Shown here piece by piece: positions 11,260 through 22,434 of a stretch of 64,000 bases of DNA. Source of the DNA: Allomyces arbusculus (taxonomy: Eukaryota > Blastocladiomycota > Blastocladiomycetes > Blastocladiales > Blastocladiaceae); the NCBI GenBank assembly GCA_027604705.1, contig JADHYV010000031.1, positions 1 through 64,000 on the forward strand. Direction: 5' to 3'. The translations under genes and the position numbers were made by a program. A model generated the notes under the pieces. The model saw nothing but the letters and a program-made list of their open reading frames with translations. It was not told the origin of the DNA and did not search any database. How positions within the stretch are numbered: position 1 is the stretch's first letter; each line of letters begins with the position of its first letter.

Positions 11260-11375
11260 ATGGACCACTTCGGACTCTCAGATTGAGCTTCCTCGCCCAT
11301 TCGCGTCTTCCCGTCGTCTTCGCTCGCTCGCACCCTGCTGCCCTCGACACCCGCAACCCCTCCCCCGCACCCGAA

Positions 11376-12309
11376 ATGAAGCACATTAGCCGCGACGCGC
11401 TCTACACGGACCTGATGGCGCGGTTCACCTATGTGGCTGAGTTTGTCGATTTCGGTGATGCCGACAAGGCCGCAATCAAGGGCGCGGCGGCAGCGCTTGC
11501 GCCACTCGTGCCGACCGTTGTCAATGCCGGTACGCAATCGACATCCCAGGACGCGTCGCGCACCACTCTCTCCTCTCTCCCTTTTTTTGATGCGCTCTTG
11601 CCGTCGCCGTCCTCGCCTGTCCAGTTTACGAGAAGCTGTTCAGCTTCGACATCACCAAGCGGCACTTCATCAAGAAGATGGAGGGCTACGAGGGCAATCT
11701 CGAGGAGGACCTTGCATCGCTGTCGGGCGACTCGGACCAGATCAAGTTCCGCAAGGAGATGCTCTCGCGGTATCTCGTCAAGCTCGTCACGTCCGAGTTT
11801 GACGAGAGTTTCGTCAAGTATATTGACTGGGTGGCCGTGGTACGTTTTGTTTCTCGACGCGTCTCACACGGCTCTGCTCGTTTTCATCGTGATCCGCGGC
11901 CTGACCACTTTCGCCCACACCCGCGTGCAGATTCACACCAACAACAAGGGCAAGCGGTCGGGCATCAACGTTGAGATCATTCACCTCAACGCGCTCATGG
12001 GCTTTGTCGAGAACATTTTGATCAGCACGATCATGGACCTGCCGATCGACAACGACGGCAAGAAGGCGGCGTTGCTCGCGTTCAACAAGCTGTTGTGGAT
12101 TCAAAACGACTTATTCGTGCAGGTGCGCAACGCCAACCTCGCTTGGTGTTGGCTCCCGGATATGATTGACGCGGTGCCGCTTTGTCTACGGTTAGTACTA
12201 CGCGTACGATGGCTCGGACCTCGCCGAGGCGCGCGCCAACGTCAAGGGGGTCATTCGGCCGGCCGGCACGTCGGGTGGGTGCCCATTCAGCGGCGCCAAG
12301 TCGACGTGA
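11376..12309 (+). CDS. Protoglobin-domain protein
   Basis: This is a single-domain haem protein of the protoglobin / globin-coupled-sensor class found in some fungi. Exons are 11376-11529, 11625-11839, 11931-12122 and 12196-12309, all phase-correct, giving 224 aa. The family pattern is visible as ISRDALYTDLMARFTYVAEF, ALAPLVPTVVNAVYEKLFSF, FRKEMLSRYLVKLVT, the segment WVAVIHTNNKGKRSGINVEI, and ALLAFNKLLWIQNDLFV near the C-terminus. HTNN and IIHLN are candidates for haem-contacting helices. No output domain (methyl-accepting, GGDEF or kinase) is attached, so it may bind oxygen or NO on its own or dimerise. The C-terminal tail GTSGGCPFSGAKST is short. Its physiological role is unknown. Domain identity is from recall of the family, not a search. 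Confidence 0.82.
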
Positions 12310-12512
12310 TGAGGCTCTTTCACTTGCAGAATCGCTCACAGAGGAGGAGCGTCGGAATATATAACGACATTACTTTGCTACTATCTGGGCCCGCAGCGGG
12401 AGGAAGCAAAGAGGCGGGCCGTAAAAGGGGGTCAACGATGCAAAGCGCCACCACCGCATTCATAAACAGCCAGTCACACACATCAGCATGTGTTCTATTC
12501 GACCATTCACAA

Positions 12513-13786
12513 TCATGGCAAGGTGGGGGTCAACGGAAACTGCGCCGACATGCCCTCGTGCGCCTTGCCGAGCAACCCCACCGCCTGCTTGGCCCATGCC
12601 ACGGCGTCCGCCGCATCCGTCCACGCAAGCTTGTCGCTATCATCCACGGCCACAATCTTGCGCCACTCTGAGAAGAGCCGGTCAGCATGCTTTGCGATAT
12701 CCTGGGTCGGCGGCAATGGCGGCTCGGCACACGCCGCGCCCAGATCATCCATGTCAATCTGCATCGCCGCACACTGCAACGACAGCGCGTCGAGCCCCTC
12801 CACGCGGTTCGCCTTCGTGAGCAGCGCACTCATGCGCGTCGCGAGCACCGTCGAGACTTGCAGTAGCTTGAGGATCGCGCGCATTCGCGCGAGTTCGGCT
12901 GCATGGTGGTCGGCGTCGACGGGTGCCGGTGGTGGAACGTCGTTCCCACCGTCTGAGTCGTCGTCGGAATCAAAGTCGTCGTTATCGTCGTCGCGGCCCT
13001 CCTCGTACTCTTCAATCGACTCCTTGACTTCCGCGACCACATCCTTGGCCAGGCCGACAAACTCGATCCACTTGCCGCGCACCGCGGCCGCGTTCGTCCT
13101 CGGCAACTTTTCCAGCGTCTCGGCACACTTCCACGCAACCCCCGTATCAAACAGGTACTGTGCGAGTGCCGCATCTGCGTCGGGTGTCGTCGCTGACGGC
13201 GCTATCGCGTCGCCGGTACTCGACGGAACAGGCGCGCCCACGGCAGTCAAGGCGTTGGCGACCATGGCGCGGAGAGCGAGAAGGATTTCGGTCGCGGTTG
13301 TCAGGTGCAAGTTGCGCAACGTCGTGCCGCGCGCGGGCGGGAGTGTCGACACGTGTGCGGCTAGCTGCGTCGCAAGCGTCACGAGCGACCGGCACTCGGT
13401 GAGCGACGCCGAGTGGGTGACGGCGGCCGGGCCCTCCTTGTGTACGAGCACGAATTTGGTGATCGCATGATGGATGTGCTTGCCGACCGCGGCTAATCGT
13501 CGGTGCGCGGCGTTGTCAGTTGCGACGTTGGCGAAGTTGGTTGCGAAAGGTGATGCGAGCGGGTGGACATACTGAGTTGCTCCGAGTAGAATTCTTCGTC
13601 AAAGTCGTGCAGGACAAGGGTCGGATCGGCTCGCTGTGATTGGATCAAATCGAGATTGACTTGAAGCGCTTGGTGGAGCTGCGTCAGGGGCTCGGTGCAC
13701 GCGGCGGGCGCGGCCGATCCGGTCGAAGGTGCAGCAGTCGAGGTGCGCTTTGCTGCTTTCTTGCTGGGTGATTTTTTGCCGGCCAT
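12513..13786 (-). CDS. GCIP / cyclin-D1-binding protein 1-like protein
   Basis: This is probably a member of the GCIP (Grap2 and cyclin-D-interacting, CCNDBP1) family of helical proteins. Exons on the minus strand are 13786-13573 and 13492-12513, joined by an 80-nt GTATGT intron in phase, giving 397 aa. The N-terminus MAGKKSPSKKAAK is a basic, NLS-like stretch. A helical domain follows (LTQLHQALQVNLDLI, ITKFVLVHKEG, ILLALRAMVANALTAV), then a very acidic linker (EEGRDDDNDDFDSDDD) and the family-like segment ALLTKANRVEGLD..DMDDLGAA near the C-terminus. The start at 13786 is the Met before the basic stretch. Upstream in-frame codons exist. It is head to head with the aldo-keto reductase, 216 bp apart. 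The family assignment is moderate. Confidence 0.66.
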
Positions 13787-14002
13787 CGTGTTCACTCGCG
13801 TCGTGTTGGTGCGCGTCGTGTCAGCGAGCGGTGCTGGCAGGAGATGGTAAAGGCTTGATTGGCGATGTGGCATAGCAGGTTGTTGACCACGTCACTTGAC
13901 CCGTTGCGACGCACACCGACGTTGGAAAGTTGGAAGCAATGGATGACACCTCCTGCTTGTACATTCGCTGCGAGTCCAAGAGCACGCACCAGCGCGCTGC
14001 AA

Positions 14003-15214
14003 ATGAAAACCAACATGGAGGTCGACGTCAAGCTCGCGCTGCCCGCGGTTGGTCTCGGCACCTGGGGCGGGCGCTCCGTTGATGATGTAGCCGACGCCGT
14101 GTCGCATGCTCTTGCACTGGGTTACCGCCACATCGACACGGCGTGGGTCTACACGTTTGCAGAAGAAGCGATGGGCCTGGCGCTGAGAAAGTGGTTCGGT
14201 CCAAGCTCGCAGGAGGAAACGGTCGGGCTTATCGAGGAGCAGCCGGGTTCGTCGGCGCAGAAGCCGTTGCGCCAAGATTTGATCATTGCGACCAAGCTGT
14301 GGACGACTTTCATGGCACCAGGTGGGTGGAAAAGGTGCCCTTTGCCATGGCAAACGCTGTTCAGTGCTCACGGTGCCATTCTTGTGCAAGAGCACGTCCC
14401 GCTCTGTGTTGAGCAATCGTTGGCTAGGCTTGGACTGTCGTACCTCGACCTACTTTACGTCCACTGGCCCATTGTGAAGCCATTCGCAGGATCCGAAAAG
14501 AGTCCTGCCAACGATCTCGATCGACCGCGTTTTGCCACGAATGATGCGCTCGCTGATACGTGGCGTGCGATGGAGGTGTGTACACTGCCACAACAACCGC
14601 CCCCTAGCGTCACTGTCGTGGAGACTAACCGTTGAAGAAATAGGCCCTTGTCGATGAAGGGAAAGTGCGGTTCCTGGGGCTCTGCAACGTCACGGTCAGT
14701 ATGATCGCCGAGGTGTTGGCGGTGGCGAGGATCAAGCCCGCCGCTGTTCAGGTCGAGCTGCACCCGTATTTACCTCAAAATGAATTGGTCGACTTTTGTG
14801 CTCGGCGTGGAATTGAGGTCGTCGCGTACAGCCCATTGGGATCTCCAGGCTCGGTTTTCAGTATGTCATCGGTTGCTGCGATCGCGTGTTTTCGTGACTG
14901 CCGGTTCTTACAGCTAAAACATGCCCACTTCAACAGAGGACGACACGACGCCCGTCTTGCTGCGCGATCCCGTCGTGACAGCGATTGCGGCTAAGCATGC
15001 CGTCGAGCCCGCACAGGTCCTCCTGTCGTGGTCCATTCAGCGTGGGATCAAGGTGATCCCCAAGAGCACGAACCCCGCGCGTCTGCACGCCAATCTCCAC
15101 CCGGACGTGGCGCTCGACGCCGACGATCTCGTGTGCTTGGCCACATTGGGCACCAAGCACGTCCGCTACTTTGACCCACAGAAGCTGTTTGGCGTCGATC
15201 TATTTCAGGAATAA
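14003..15214 (+). CDS. Aldo-keto reductase
   Basis: This NADPH-dependent aldo-keto reductase reduces carbonyls and folds as an (alpha/beta)8 barrel. Exons are 14003-14321, 14391-14575, 14644-14860 and 14937-15214, all phase-keeping, giving 332 aa. The catalytic tetrad is present: Asp45 and Tyr50 in GYRHIDTAWVY, Lys in LIIATKLWTT and His in LLYVHWP. The VQVELHPYLPQNEL, VVAYSPLGSPGS and cofactor-binding IKVIPKSTNPARL segments are typical. A 30-residue variable loop (GPSSQEETVGLIEEQPGSS) sits between beta-2 and beta-3. The intron 3 donor is at 14861; an earlier GT would put a stop in frame. The start is chosen as the Met nearest the fold (MKTNMEVDVKLALPAVGLG), although the frame is open to 13859. 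The substrate cannot be told from sequence. It ends 54 bp from the convergent IQUB gene. Confidence 0.9.
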
Positions 15215-15268
15215 TACCAACAGAAACCAGTTGCAAAGTCGCACGTGTTCAGTACCCTCGCCACTCAC

Positions 15269-17908
15269 TCACACCGCCAGCGTCGACTTGGACACGACGC
15301 GTACTTCGCCCACCTCTGCCGGCTCATCCACCAATCCGATCTGCGACCGGAGCGCAGCCACGTCCTTGGGCTGCAACCCGTACCGCGCATGCGGCTCGCC
15401 ATTGAGTTTCTCCTCGAGTGCCGCGAGCCGTGCCCATTTCTTCCGCGTCATGGCCAGCCGCGCCTGCACCTTGGTCACAAACTCGCGCGAGTACAATTTG
15501 GCCCGGTCGACGGTCGCGTGCGTATGCGCCTCGTCGGCCGTCAACAAGATCGCGTTCCACGGGGCGAGTGGTAAGGCCGGGTCCCACCGTACGAGCACGA
15601 GCTGGTGCATTGCACGGTTGCCGCTCACGGCGCTATGGCCATTCCACACGACCTCGACTAAGTGCGCGACGTCGTCCTCGGTCATGTAGTGCGACACGAG
15701 TACGCGCGCTGGCTCTTTCGTCGTCGGGGACACGGACGTGCCGGCGTGGCCCGCGGCCGCGGCCAGGATCGCGTCGGCGTCGATGGTGGGAGGCAGGTGT
15801 CCAGGGACAGTCGTTTGCGTGAGCGCGGCCTCGGATAGCCGGATCGCCGCGAGCATGCGCACGTACTCGTCGGTGCACTGTCGCTTGGAGCCGGCGTTCT
15901 TTTGCTCGACGCACGCATGGCACACGCCCACGTTCTCCGACGTCGTGGAGAGGTGGAACGAAGTGCTCGGCAAGTACTTGTTGCACGACTTGCACACGTA
16001 GACAAATTGCGCCTGGCTCGACTTTTGCGCGGCCTAGTATTTTGTGGTTTCGTGAGTGAATGCGCGTCGAGGCACACAATAAGCGGAAAGGCGATCCATA
16101 CCAGCTTGGCCTGCGAGCTGACGTTCGCTGTGAGCGCGGCCTCCGGGTTAAACTCCGGCACGCTGATGAACTGCAAGAATAGGAAACTGATGCGTTGCCG
16201 CAGCCCGTCGAGACAATCGCCGTCGCGCCCGCGGCACAGCAGGTCGCCCTCGCGATTAATGAGCTGGATCAGGTCCTGTGACAACGTGCAGTCGTGCTCC
16301 TTGACAGCGTTCTTGACCTGGAGCAGGATGTGCAGCCGTGCATCGACAGAATCGGGTGTGTTGACAAGCGTGTAATACAAGTCGCGCAGCTCGCGCGCGC
16401 GCAACGTTGTGGGCGTGTCGACAAGAACGTGGCCACCCTTGCTCAGCGGCCATTTCTTAGAGCCGGCCATCTACACAGAACCGGAAAGAGCGTCAGTCGA
16501 CCGAGTCGAAGGTGTTTGGCAGTCAATTACCGGCGCACCTTGTCGATCCACCGGTTGGTCGCCTTCTCGTGCGCCTCCTCTTGCGCTTCCACCTTGAGCG
16601 TCTCGATCTGCTGAATGAGCGTCGCCTCCTGGTTCAATAACTCGGCCAGTTTCTGCTGCTTGTCCTCGGCCGACAGGTCCGCCGACTGGATCTTCTTGGC
16701 CTCTTGGCTCCTCCAGTCTAGAGTCGACCAAAATGTTTCAATCAGCGCGAGTTTCCTTAAACGAACAAAGGCAAGTCGCCAGAAATCACGTACTCTCGAG
16801 TCCGCTATACAGCAGCGCAAAGTCCTTGAGCGCGCGCGGCCGCACACGGCGCTGAATCTCCTTGCGCCGTTGCCGCTCCGTGAGCTCGAGGTGCCGCTGT
16901 CGTGCAAGCTCGTCGGAGCGGATTTTTTCCTCGCGCAACGTGCGAATGTGCCGGACGCGCCGGATGGCCTTGACCTTGCGGAAAAAGCACTGCAGGACAA
17001 TGACCTGGTGGGACAACGAAAAGTGAACATAGGTAACAAACGACCGAGGGAGGGTCTAGCAGGCAGGCACGCACGGCTTGAACGATTTCGTGGTGCCGCT
17101 CGGCGGCGGTCTTGTACCGTTTCGGGTGGACAACGTAGTCGTTTTCTGAGGACTTGAAGAGGTCGACACGGTTCTGGAAAAGTGGCCAAGGGGGGGGAGG
17201 GGGGGTGAGCCGAGGTGCAATGGGAGAAATCAGCACCATCGAGACGAGCGTGCCATTTGCGTGCCGTTTTCGCTCGTCGACTGCGAGAATCGGTGCCGCG
17301 TGAAGATGGTCTGGACATCGCGATGGAACCGAGGACCACAGAGCTGTTCCATTTTAAACAAATGTGAGCAACCTCCCTCGCTTGCCAACGACGAGGTCGT
17401 AATCGCGCACCATGGCTCGCTTTTCCATGGCCGTGGTCGTCTGCGTCGCCGCATGCAGGTAGATGACGCCGGTTTTTTTGTGACGGTACCCGCCCAGGTA
17501 AGGTTTTCTGTTCGGTCCTTGAGCCTGCCGGTTTGGCGAATTGGGGTCCCCACCAGCGACGTGCTGCGCCTGCGGTTCGAGCGAGAGGGTGGCCGGAGGA
17601 CTTGTCAAGGCACCATCCATTTCGGCTCCCGGATCTGGTGGCGAAAACGGCCGTTCTCGAAGGCCGTCACCCAGCACCTCTGGCCCTGGCCTCTCCATGT
17701 CGCTCCCCGTCGACTGGTCGTCCTGTTGTGGCTTGGCTTCGCCGTGGTCCTCGTCGAGTACGTCGCCGTGGATTTGGGGCTCGGCAAAGTCGCCTTCCGC
17801 TCTCGTCTCAACATCATCTGCTGGAGTCTCGTCAATCGGGTCCATTGCAGGCGCTGCGGCCATGGCCGCCGCAAGATTGGCCCCAGATTGGTTAGCGTCG
17901 GGGTCCAT
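15269..17908 (-). CDS. IQUB: IQUB homologue, axonemal IQ-motif and ubiquitin-like-domain protein
   Basis: IQUB is a ciliary/flagellar protein tied to radial spokes. Minus-strand exons are 17908-17411, 17343-17254, 17173-17075, 17004-16794, 16717-16539, 16470-16102 and 16033-15269. All seven join in phase, giving 736 aa (human about 790). Signature segments in order are KPYLGGYRHKKTGVIYLHAA, FHRDVQTIFTRH, the IQ motif VIVLQCFFRKVKAIRRV, a charged coiled coil ending DFALLYSGLENWRSQEAKK, and TLRARELRDLYYTL. Next come LLCRGRDGDCLDGLRQRISF, FLQFISVPEFNPEAA, a CxxC..CxxC module beginning VCKSCNKYLPSTSF, and VEVVWNGHSAVSGN..WNAILL. The N-terminal ~130 residues are acidic and disordered, and I cannot make out a clear ubiquitin-like fold in them. 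The intron at 17174-17253 is GC-AG. An in-frame Met at 18058 would extend the N-terminus. The gene implies motile zoospores. Confidence 0.93.
17174..17253 (-). other. GC-AG intron in IQUB with a long C-rich polypyrimidine tract
   Basis: On the minus strand the exon ends CAA-ATG and the intron begins GCACG, ending TTTTCCAG after a C-rich tract of about 25 nt. Using the only nearby GT donor would create a stop codon. The GC donor keeps phase 0 on both sides and restores the family sequence. Confidence 0.7.
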
Positions 17909-18215
17909 GTCGGAAGTTGAGCAAAAGCGGCGAGTCTGTCGCAAATCGAGGACGTGGGCGGCGGTCCAGCTCGTTGGTGTCAGGCCCGACCGCGCCCGAC
18001 CGCCGAGAATCGAAAGTGACCGTGAGGATGAGAGACGCGAGACGTTTTGGGTGATCAAGGTCAGGTGGAATGACTGAAATGGAGCTGATCAGTGCCCACA
18101 GGCAGCCGCAAGCCGTGTCGCGTCTTGGCGACGCTCATCAGTACGGTCAAGCTGTTCACGGCGATATTCAACAATTTGCTGCAAGACTGCTTGCAGCACG
18201 GTTGGTTCCGCGAAA
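17909..18215. promoter_or_regulatory. Divergent promoter region of IQUB and UGGT
   Basis: This 307-bp spacer lies between two opposed start codons. The IQUB frame stays open into it on the minus strand (to 18058), so part could be coding. I see no TATA box. Confidence 0.45.
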
Positions 18216-21200
18216 ATGGACACGGCGTACCGTTTGCGTGCAGAGTCAGGCCGTGACGATCGTCCTCAGCGACGCCAAGTACCATGTTTGCGATCCTGCG
18301 CTCGTCCAGCACGAGCAAATCGCTCAATCAGCCTGCTCGTCGTTGTTTGCGCAGCGCTCTTGATCTTCACGCTCCAAGTCGCACCAACCACGGCCGCTGA
18401 CGACGGCCAGACAGCGCCTGACGGCACGACACGGAATTCGTCTGGTTTTCGCGTCACACTTGCCGCTCGCTGGCAATCAGACTCGTGGCTCGAGTACTTG
18501 TGCGTACGATCCAGCACGTCCACCCAATAATATTGGCATTTTTCCTGGTGCTGCAGCTGACCAGTCTGAGTGATCCTGAAGTGAGGAGGTCGCACGACAC
18601 AACGCCTCAGCACTCGACCGCTTGCTGCCCACCGTCACTCAATTTGATACGATTGAAACGGCACATCGACATCTCGAAACGACGGGCGCGCTCGCGCGCG
18701 AAACGGCGCAGCTCATCAACCTCGGCGTCCAGTTCCGCGAAACGCTCCCGCGCGTTACGGCGCTCCTCGACGTCTACAACTCGACTGTGCATGCGCACAC
18801 CGACTTGCAATCGTGCTCGATTTTTGTGTCGATTGACGACAAATGGACGTGTGACCTTGAAGAGGCCCTCGCGTGGCTCAACTCGGACCATGATCACGGG
18901 CACGACACGCATTTCGACCCGGCGATTGATCCAGCACCCATGGGCGACGCGAACGCATGGCAAAAGGCCATCGTTTACGGCCACCCGCGGCACGCGTCGT
19001 TTGCCCCGTTCTGGCAGCGACTTCGCAAGCTGCCCGTGCGCGTCGCGCTGCGCTATGTGCCCGCTGTCTCGCCCGCCGTACCCGCCCGCCAGCGGCTCAA
19101 CGGCTACTTTGTGCACTTGAACATCAAGGACCTCGAGTACAAGGTCACGGACGACCGCACGCGCAAGGGCGAAGCGGCTGCACCGGACTCGCCGACCCGG
19201 CTCGAGTCGCTGGATGCGGCTGGTCTTGAGACGATTGCCGCGCGTGTCGCGCAGAACGTGACGTCGCTCGACAATCTTGCTCGGATCACGGCCGCGTACC
19301 CCGTCACGCTCCCTGAAATCGCGACGTCGACGACGGCCCCGTCAGCTCAGCTGCGCGCGAAACTCGATGCGAACCGCGAAATGGCCGAAGCGCGTCTCGG
19401 CCGCGCCGACACGATGCTGTGGGCCAACGGCAAGCCCCTGCCGGCCTCGTCCGTGACGATCTATCACTTGCTCGCGACGCTGCGCGGCGAGCTGGAGCTC
19501 GCGCAGGACGCGCAGCGCATTGGGCTCCCGTGGGCGCAGGCAGTATCTGTTCTGCAGCACAATATCAACAGCGAGGCCGCCGACTACTTTGACACGTGTG
19601 CAATCGAGCCTGTCGTCTGGCTCAACGATCTCGAGAATGATGCACAGTACAAGCCCTGGCCCAAGTCGCTGCGCAACTTGCTCATGGCGACACGCGGCAT
19701 GAAAGCCATTCGGCGCAATATCTTCACGTTGCTGTTCTTCATGGACGCGGCGAACCCGAAGCACGTGGCGACGGCGCTCGAGTTTGTGACCATGGTCGAG
19801 AACAATATTCCGCTGCGGTTCGGGCTCGTGCCGCTTGTGAACACGGATCTCGCGAGCAAGAGTGCGTCGTATTGCTAATTCACGCTTGGTTCAAGAGACA
19901 AGCTGACGCACTCCCTCCACCTTTAGCGTCGCGATTGGGTGTCGAGTTCTGGGACATTTACGTCGCCAAGGGCCGCGATGCAGCTCTGCAATGGCTCTCG
20001 TCGAACCCGGCCTTGTCCTCGACGCACCCCGACGAGACGGCGCACGCCGCTCTCTTGGCCGCGCGGCAGCAGCTCGCCGTTCACGACGACGGTGAAATGT
20101 TCTTCAACGGGCGCCCGATTGACATCGGCGAGAGCTACCAGCACCAGGTCATGGCCGAGTACCAGCAGCAAGTCGAGCAGCTCGCTATGATGGTCTACTA
20201 CGGCCAGCTTGACGACAGTACCGACATGAACAAGTACTGGTGCACCAAGCCGACGACGTGGAAGACGCGGTCGGAGCTCGCGTTTGCCAAACGTAAGCCC
20301 GAGCACCGGTGGGCCGGCTTTGATGTCTCGGCATTGCCCGAGGACGCGGATCTCGCTGCGCAGGACCAGTACCCGTTTGTGCACGTGACGGTTTGCGGGC
20401 ATATTCGCGACGAGGCGCTCGAGGCCATCAAAGCGGCGCAGAGCACAGCGCGGTTCGCGCTGGACGTGGTCGCCGACGCGACGACGGACCAAGGGATTGT
20501 CGTCAACGGTAAGCTGAACCGGCACTTGCCCGCCGAAATGACCGTGGACGACGTCAAGACGCTCGTGCACGTCGAGTGGGTGCGCCGGCTCAAGCAGCTC
20601 AAGCTTTCGCCGACGTGCGTCGCCATGGACCCGCCCACATTTTGGAAGGCGTCGTCGTTGTGGTGGAAGAACCATGTGGCCGCCAAGAGGATCGAGAAGG
20701 AGTTCCGCTCGGGCCCGGGCCACCGCATGAACCCTTTTGACATTGTCTCGTGCGACGAGGACAAGTGTCTCACGGTTCCCGCGGACGGCGCCGATAGCGC
20801 ACCAGTCGTGCAACTTGTCGCGCTTCTGAACCCAGTAAGCACCGATGCGCAGCGCCTGGTCCCGCTGCTGCAAGAGGTACACCGTGAGTTGCCGTACGTG
20901 TCCGTGACCGTCGTGTGGCTCGCAACGCCCGTGACCAAGGTGCCCGACCGGTTCACGCAGTTCGTGGGTGCTGGTCGCGACGCGGCCATGTTCCGCAACC
21001 TGCCGCCGATCTTGTTCACGCTGTTCCTCGACGCGCCACACCCGTGGGTCGTCATGGCCGCCAAGTCGGAGCACGACCTTGACAACCTGATTGTGCGCAA
21101 GAACCGCGGTGGCGACGCCGAGTTTGAGCTCAAGCATTTGCTCGTCGAGGGCCATGCCGTCGAGGCACCGCAACAGTCTCCACCGCGCGGACTCCAGTTT

Positions 21201-22434
21201 GAGCTGCGTGGCAGTGCCGGGCAAGTGGAGGACACGATCGTCATGGCCAATCTCGGGTACTTCCAGCTCAAGGCGAGCCCGGGCCGGTGGAACCTGACGC
21301 TGCGCGCCGGCCGGTCGAGCAACATTTACGAGCCCGTCCAGCAATCAGTGCTCGTCGACTCGTTCCTCGGTGTGACCCTCTACCCGACGGTGCACAAGCG
21401 CGCGGGTAAGGAGGACATGTCGGTGCTCGACGAGGACCGGCTGCAGCAATCGTGGTGGCAGCAAGTCGTGCAATCTGTGACGGGTCCGCGCAAGGAAACG
21501 GTGCATGTGTTCTCGGTCGCGTCGGGCCATCTCTACGAGCGGTTTCTGAGCATCATGATGCAGTCGGTCGTGAACCGCACGCAGAACCCCGTCAAGTTTT
21601 GGCTGATTGAAGATTTCTTGTCGCCGTCGTTCAAGGCAACGTTGCCGGCACTCGCACGCGAGTTCCAGTTTGAGTACCAGCTCGTGACCTATAAGTGGCC
21701 CGAGTGGCTCACGGCGCAGTCGGTCAAGCAGCGCACGATTTGGGGGTTCAAAATTTTGTTCCTCGACGTGCTGTTCCCGCTCAACGTCGACAAGATCATA
21801 TTCGTCGATGCCGACCAAGTCGTGCGCGCCGATCTCGCCGAGCTGGTTAGCATGGACCTCGGGGGCGCCGTGTACGGGTACACGCCCTTCTGCGACTCCC
21901 GCGCGGAAATGGACGGGTTCCGGTTCTGGAAGCACGGGTACTGGCTCTCGCATTTGCGCGGCAAGCCCTACCATATTTCGGCGCTTTATGTCGTGGACTT
22001 GAAGCGGTTCAGGCAAGTGGCTGCGGGCGACATCTTGCGGCAGCAGTACCAGGGGCTCGCGCAGGACCCGAACTCGCTTGCGAACCTCGACCAGGATTTG
22101 CCCAACAGCTTGCAGCACATGCTGCCGATTCACTCGCTGCCGCAAGAGTGGCTGTGGTGTGAGACGTGGTGCGACGATTCGTCGCTCACGCGCGCCAAGA
22201 CGATTGATTTGGTACGTGTTTCGTCGGGATCCGTGAGGATTAACAGAGTGATGGGAGACTCACATTCTGTTCGGCCACTGCTAGTGCAACAACCCGCTCA
22301 CCAAGGAGCCCAAGCTCGACCGCGCGCGCCGACTGTTGCCGGAATGGGAGGTCTTTGATGAACGTGCTGAAAAAGTGCGACACAACGTCCTCGAGTTGAC
22401 CGCCAAGTCGCCGCTAGACCATGACGAGCTGTGA
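18216..22434 (+). CDS. UGGT: UDP-glucose:glycoprotein glucosyltransferase (UGGT)
   Basis: UGGT is the ER folding sensor that reglucosylates misfolded N-glycoproteins so that calnexin/calreticulin can rebind them. Exons are 18216-18499, 18582-19861, 19927-22211 and 22285-22434, giving about 1,332 aa (human about 1,555). An N-terminal hydrophobic segment (SLLVVVCAALLIFTLQV) precedes FRVTLAARWQS, the usual UGGT opening. Thioredoxin-like sensor domains follow (VVWLNDLENDAQYKPWP, MKAIRRNIFTLLFFMD). The GT24 catalytic domain includes NIFSVASGHLYERFL-like, NVDKIIFVDADQVVRADL with the DxD motif, GYTPFCDSRAEMDGFRFW and LPQEWLWCETWCDDSS. The C-terminus is HDEL, an ER-retention signal. The leader before the hydrophobic segment is unusually long and Arg-rich (~40 residues), so the first exon may be misassigned. 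The acceptor of intron 1 (GAAG) is chosen by phase. Confidence 0.94.

Larger units (their letters stand above)
10767..11375. other. Intergenic/promoter region of the protoglobin gene
   Basis: This 609-bp spacer contains no recognised gene. Its distal part holds a TATA box at 11229-11235 and a C14 tract at 11246-11259, followed by a CT-rich leader to the ATG at 11376. Confidence 0.55.

Noticed and set aside
19923-21344. Long minus-strand open frame (473 codons) opposite UGGT
   Set aside because: It lies wholly antisense to well-conserved UGGT coding sequence and is Arg/Val/Leu/His-rich. Such frames arise because stop codons are rare on the reverse strand of high-GC codon-biased genes.
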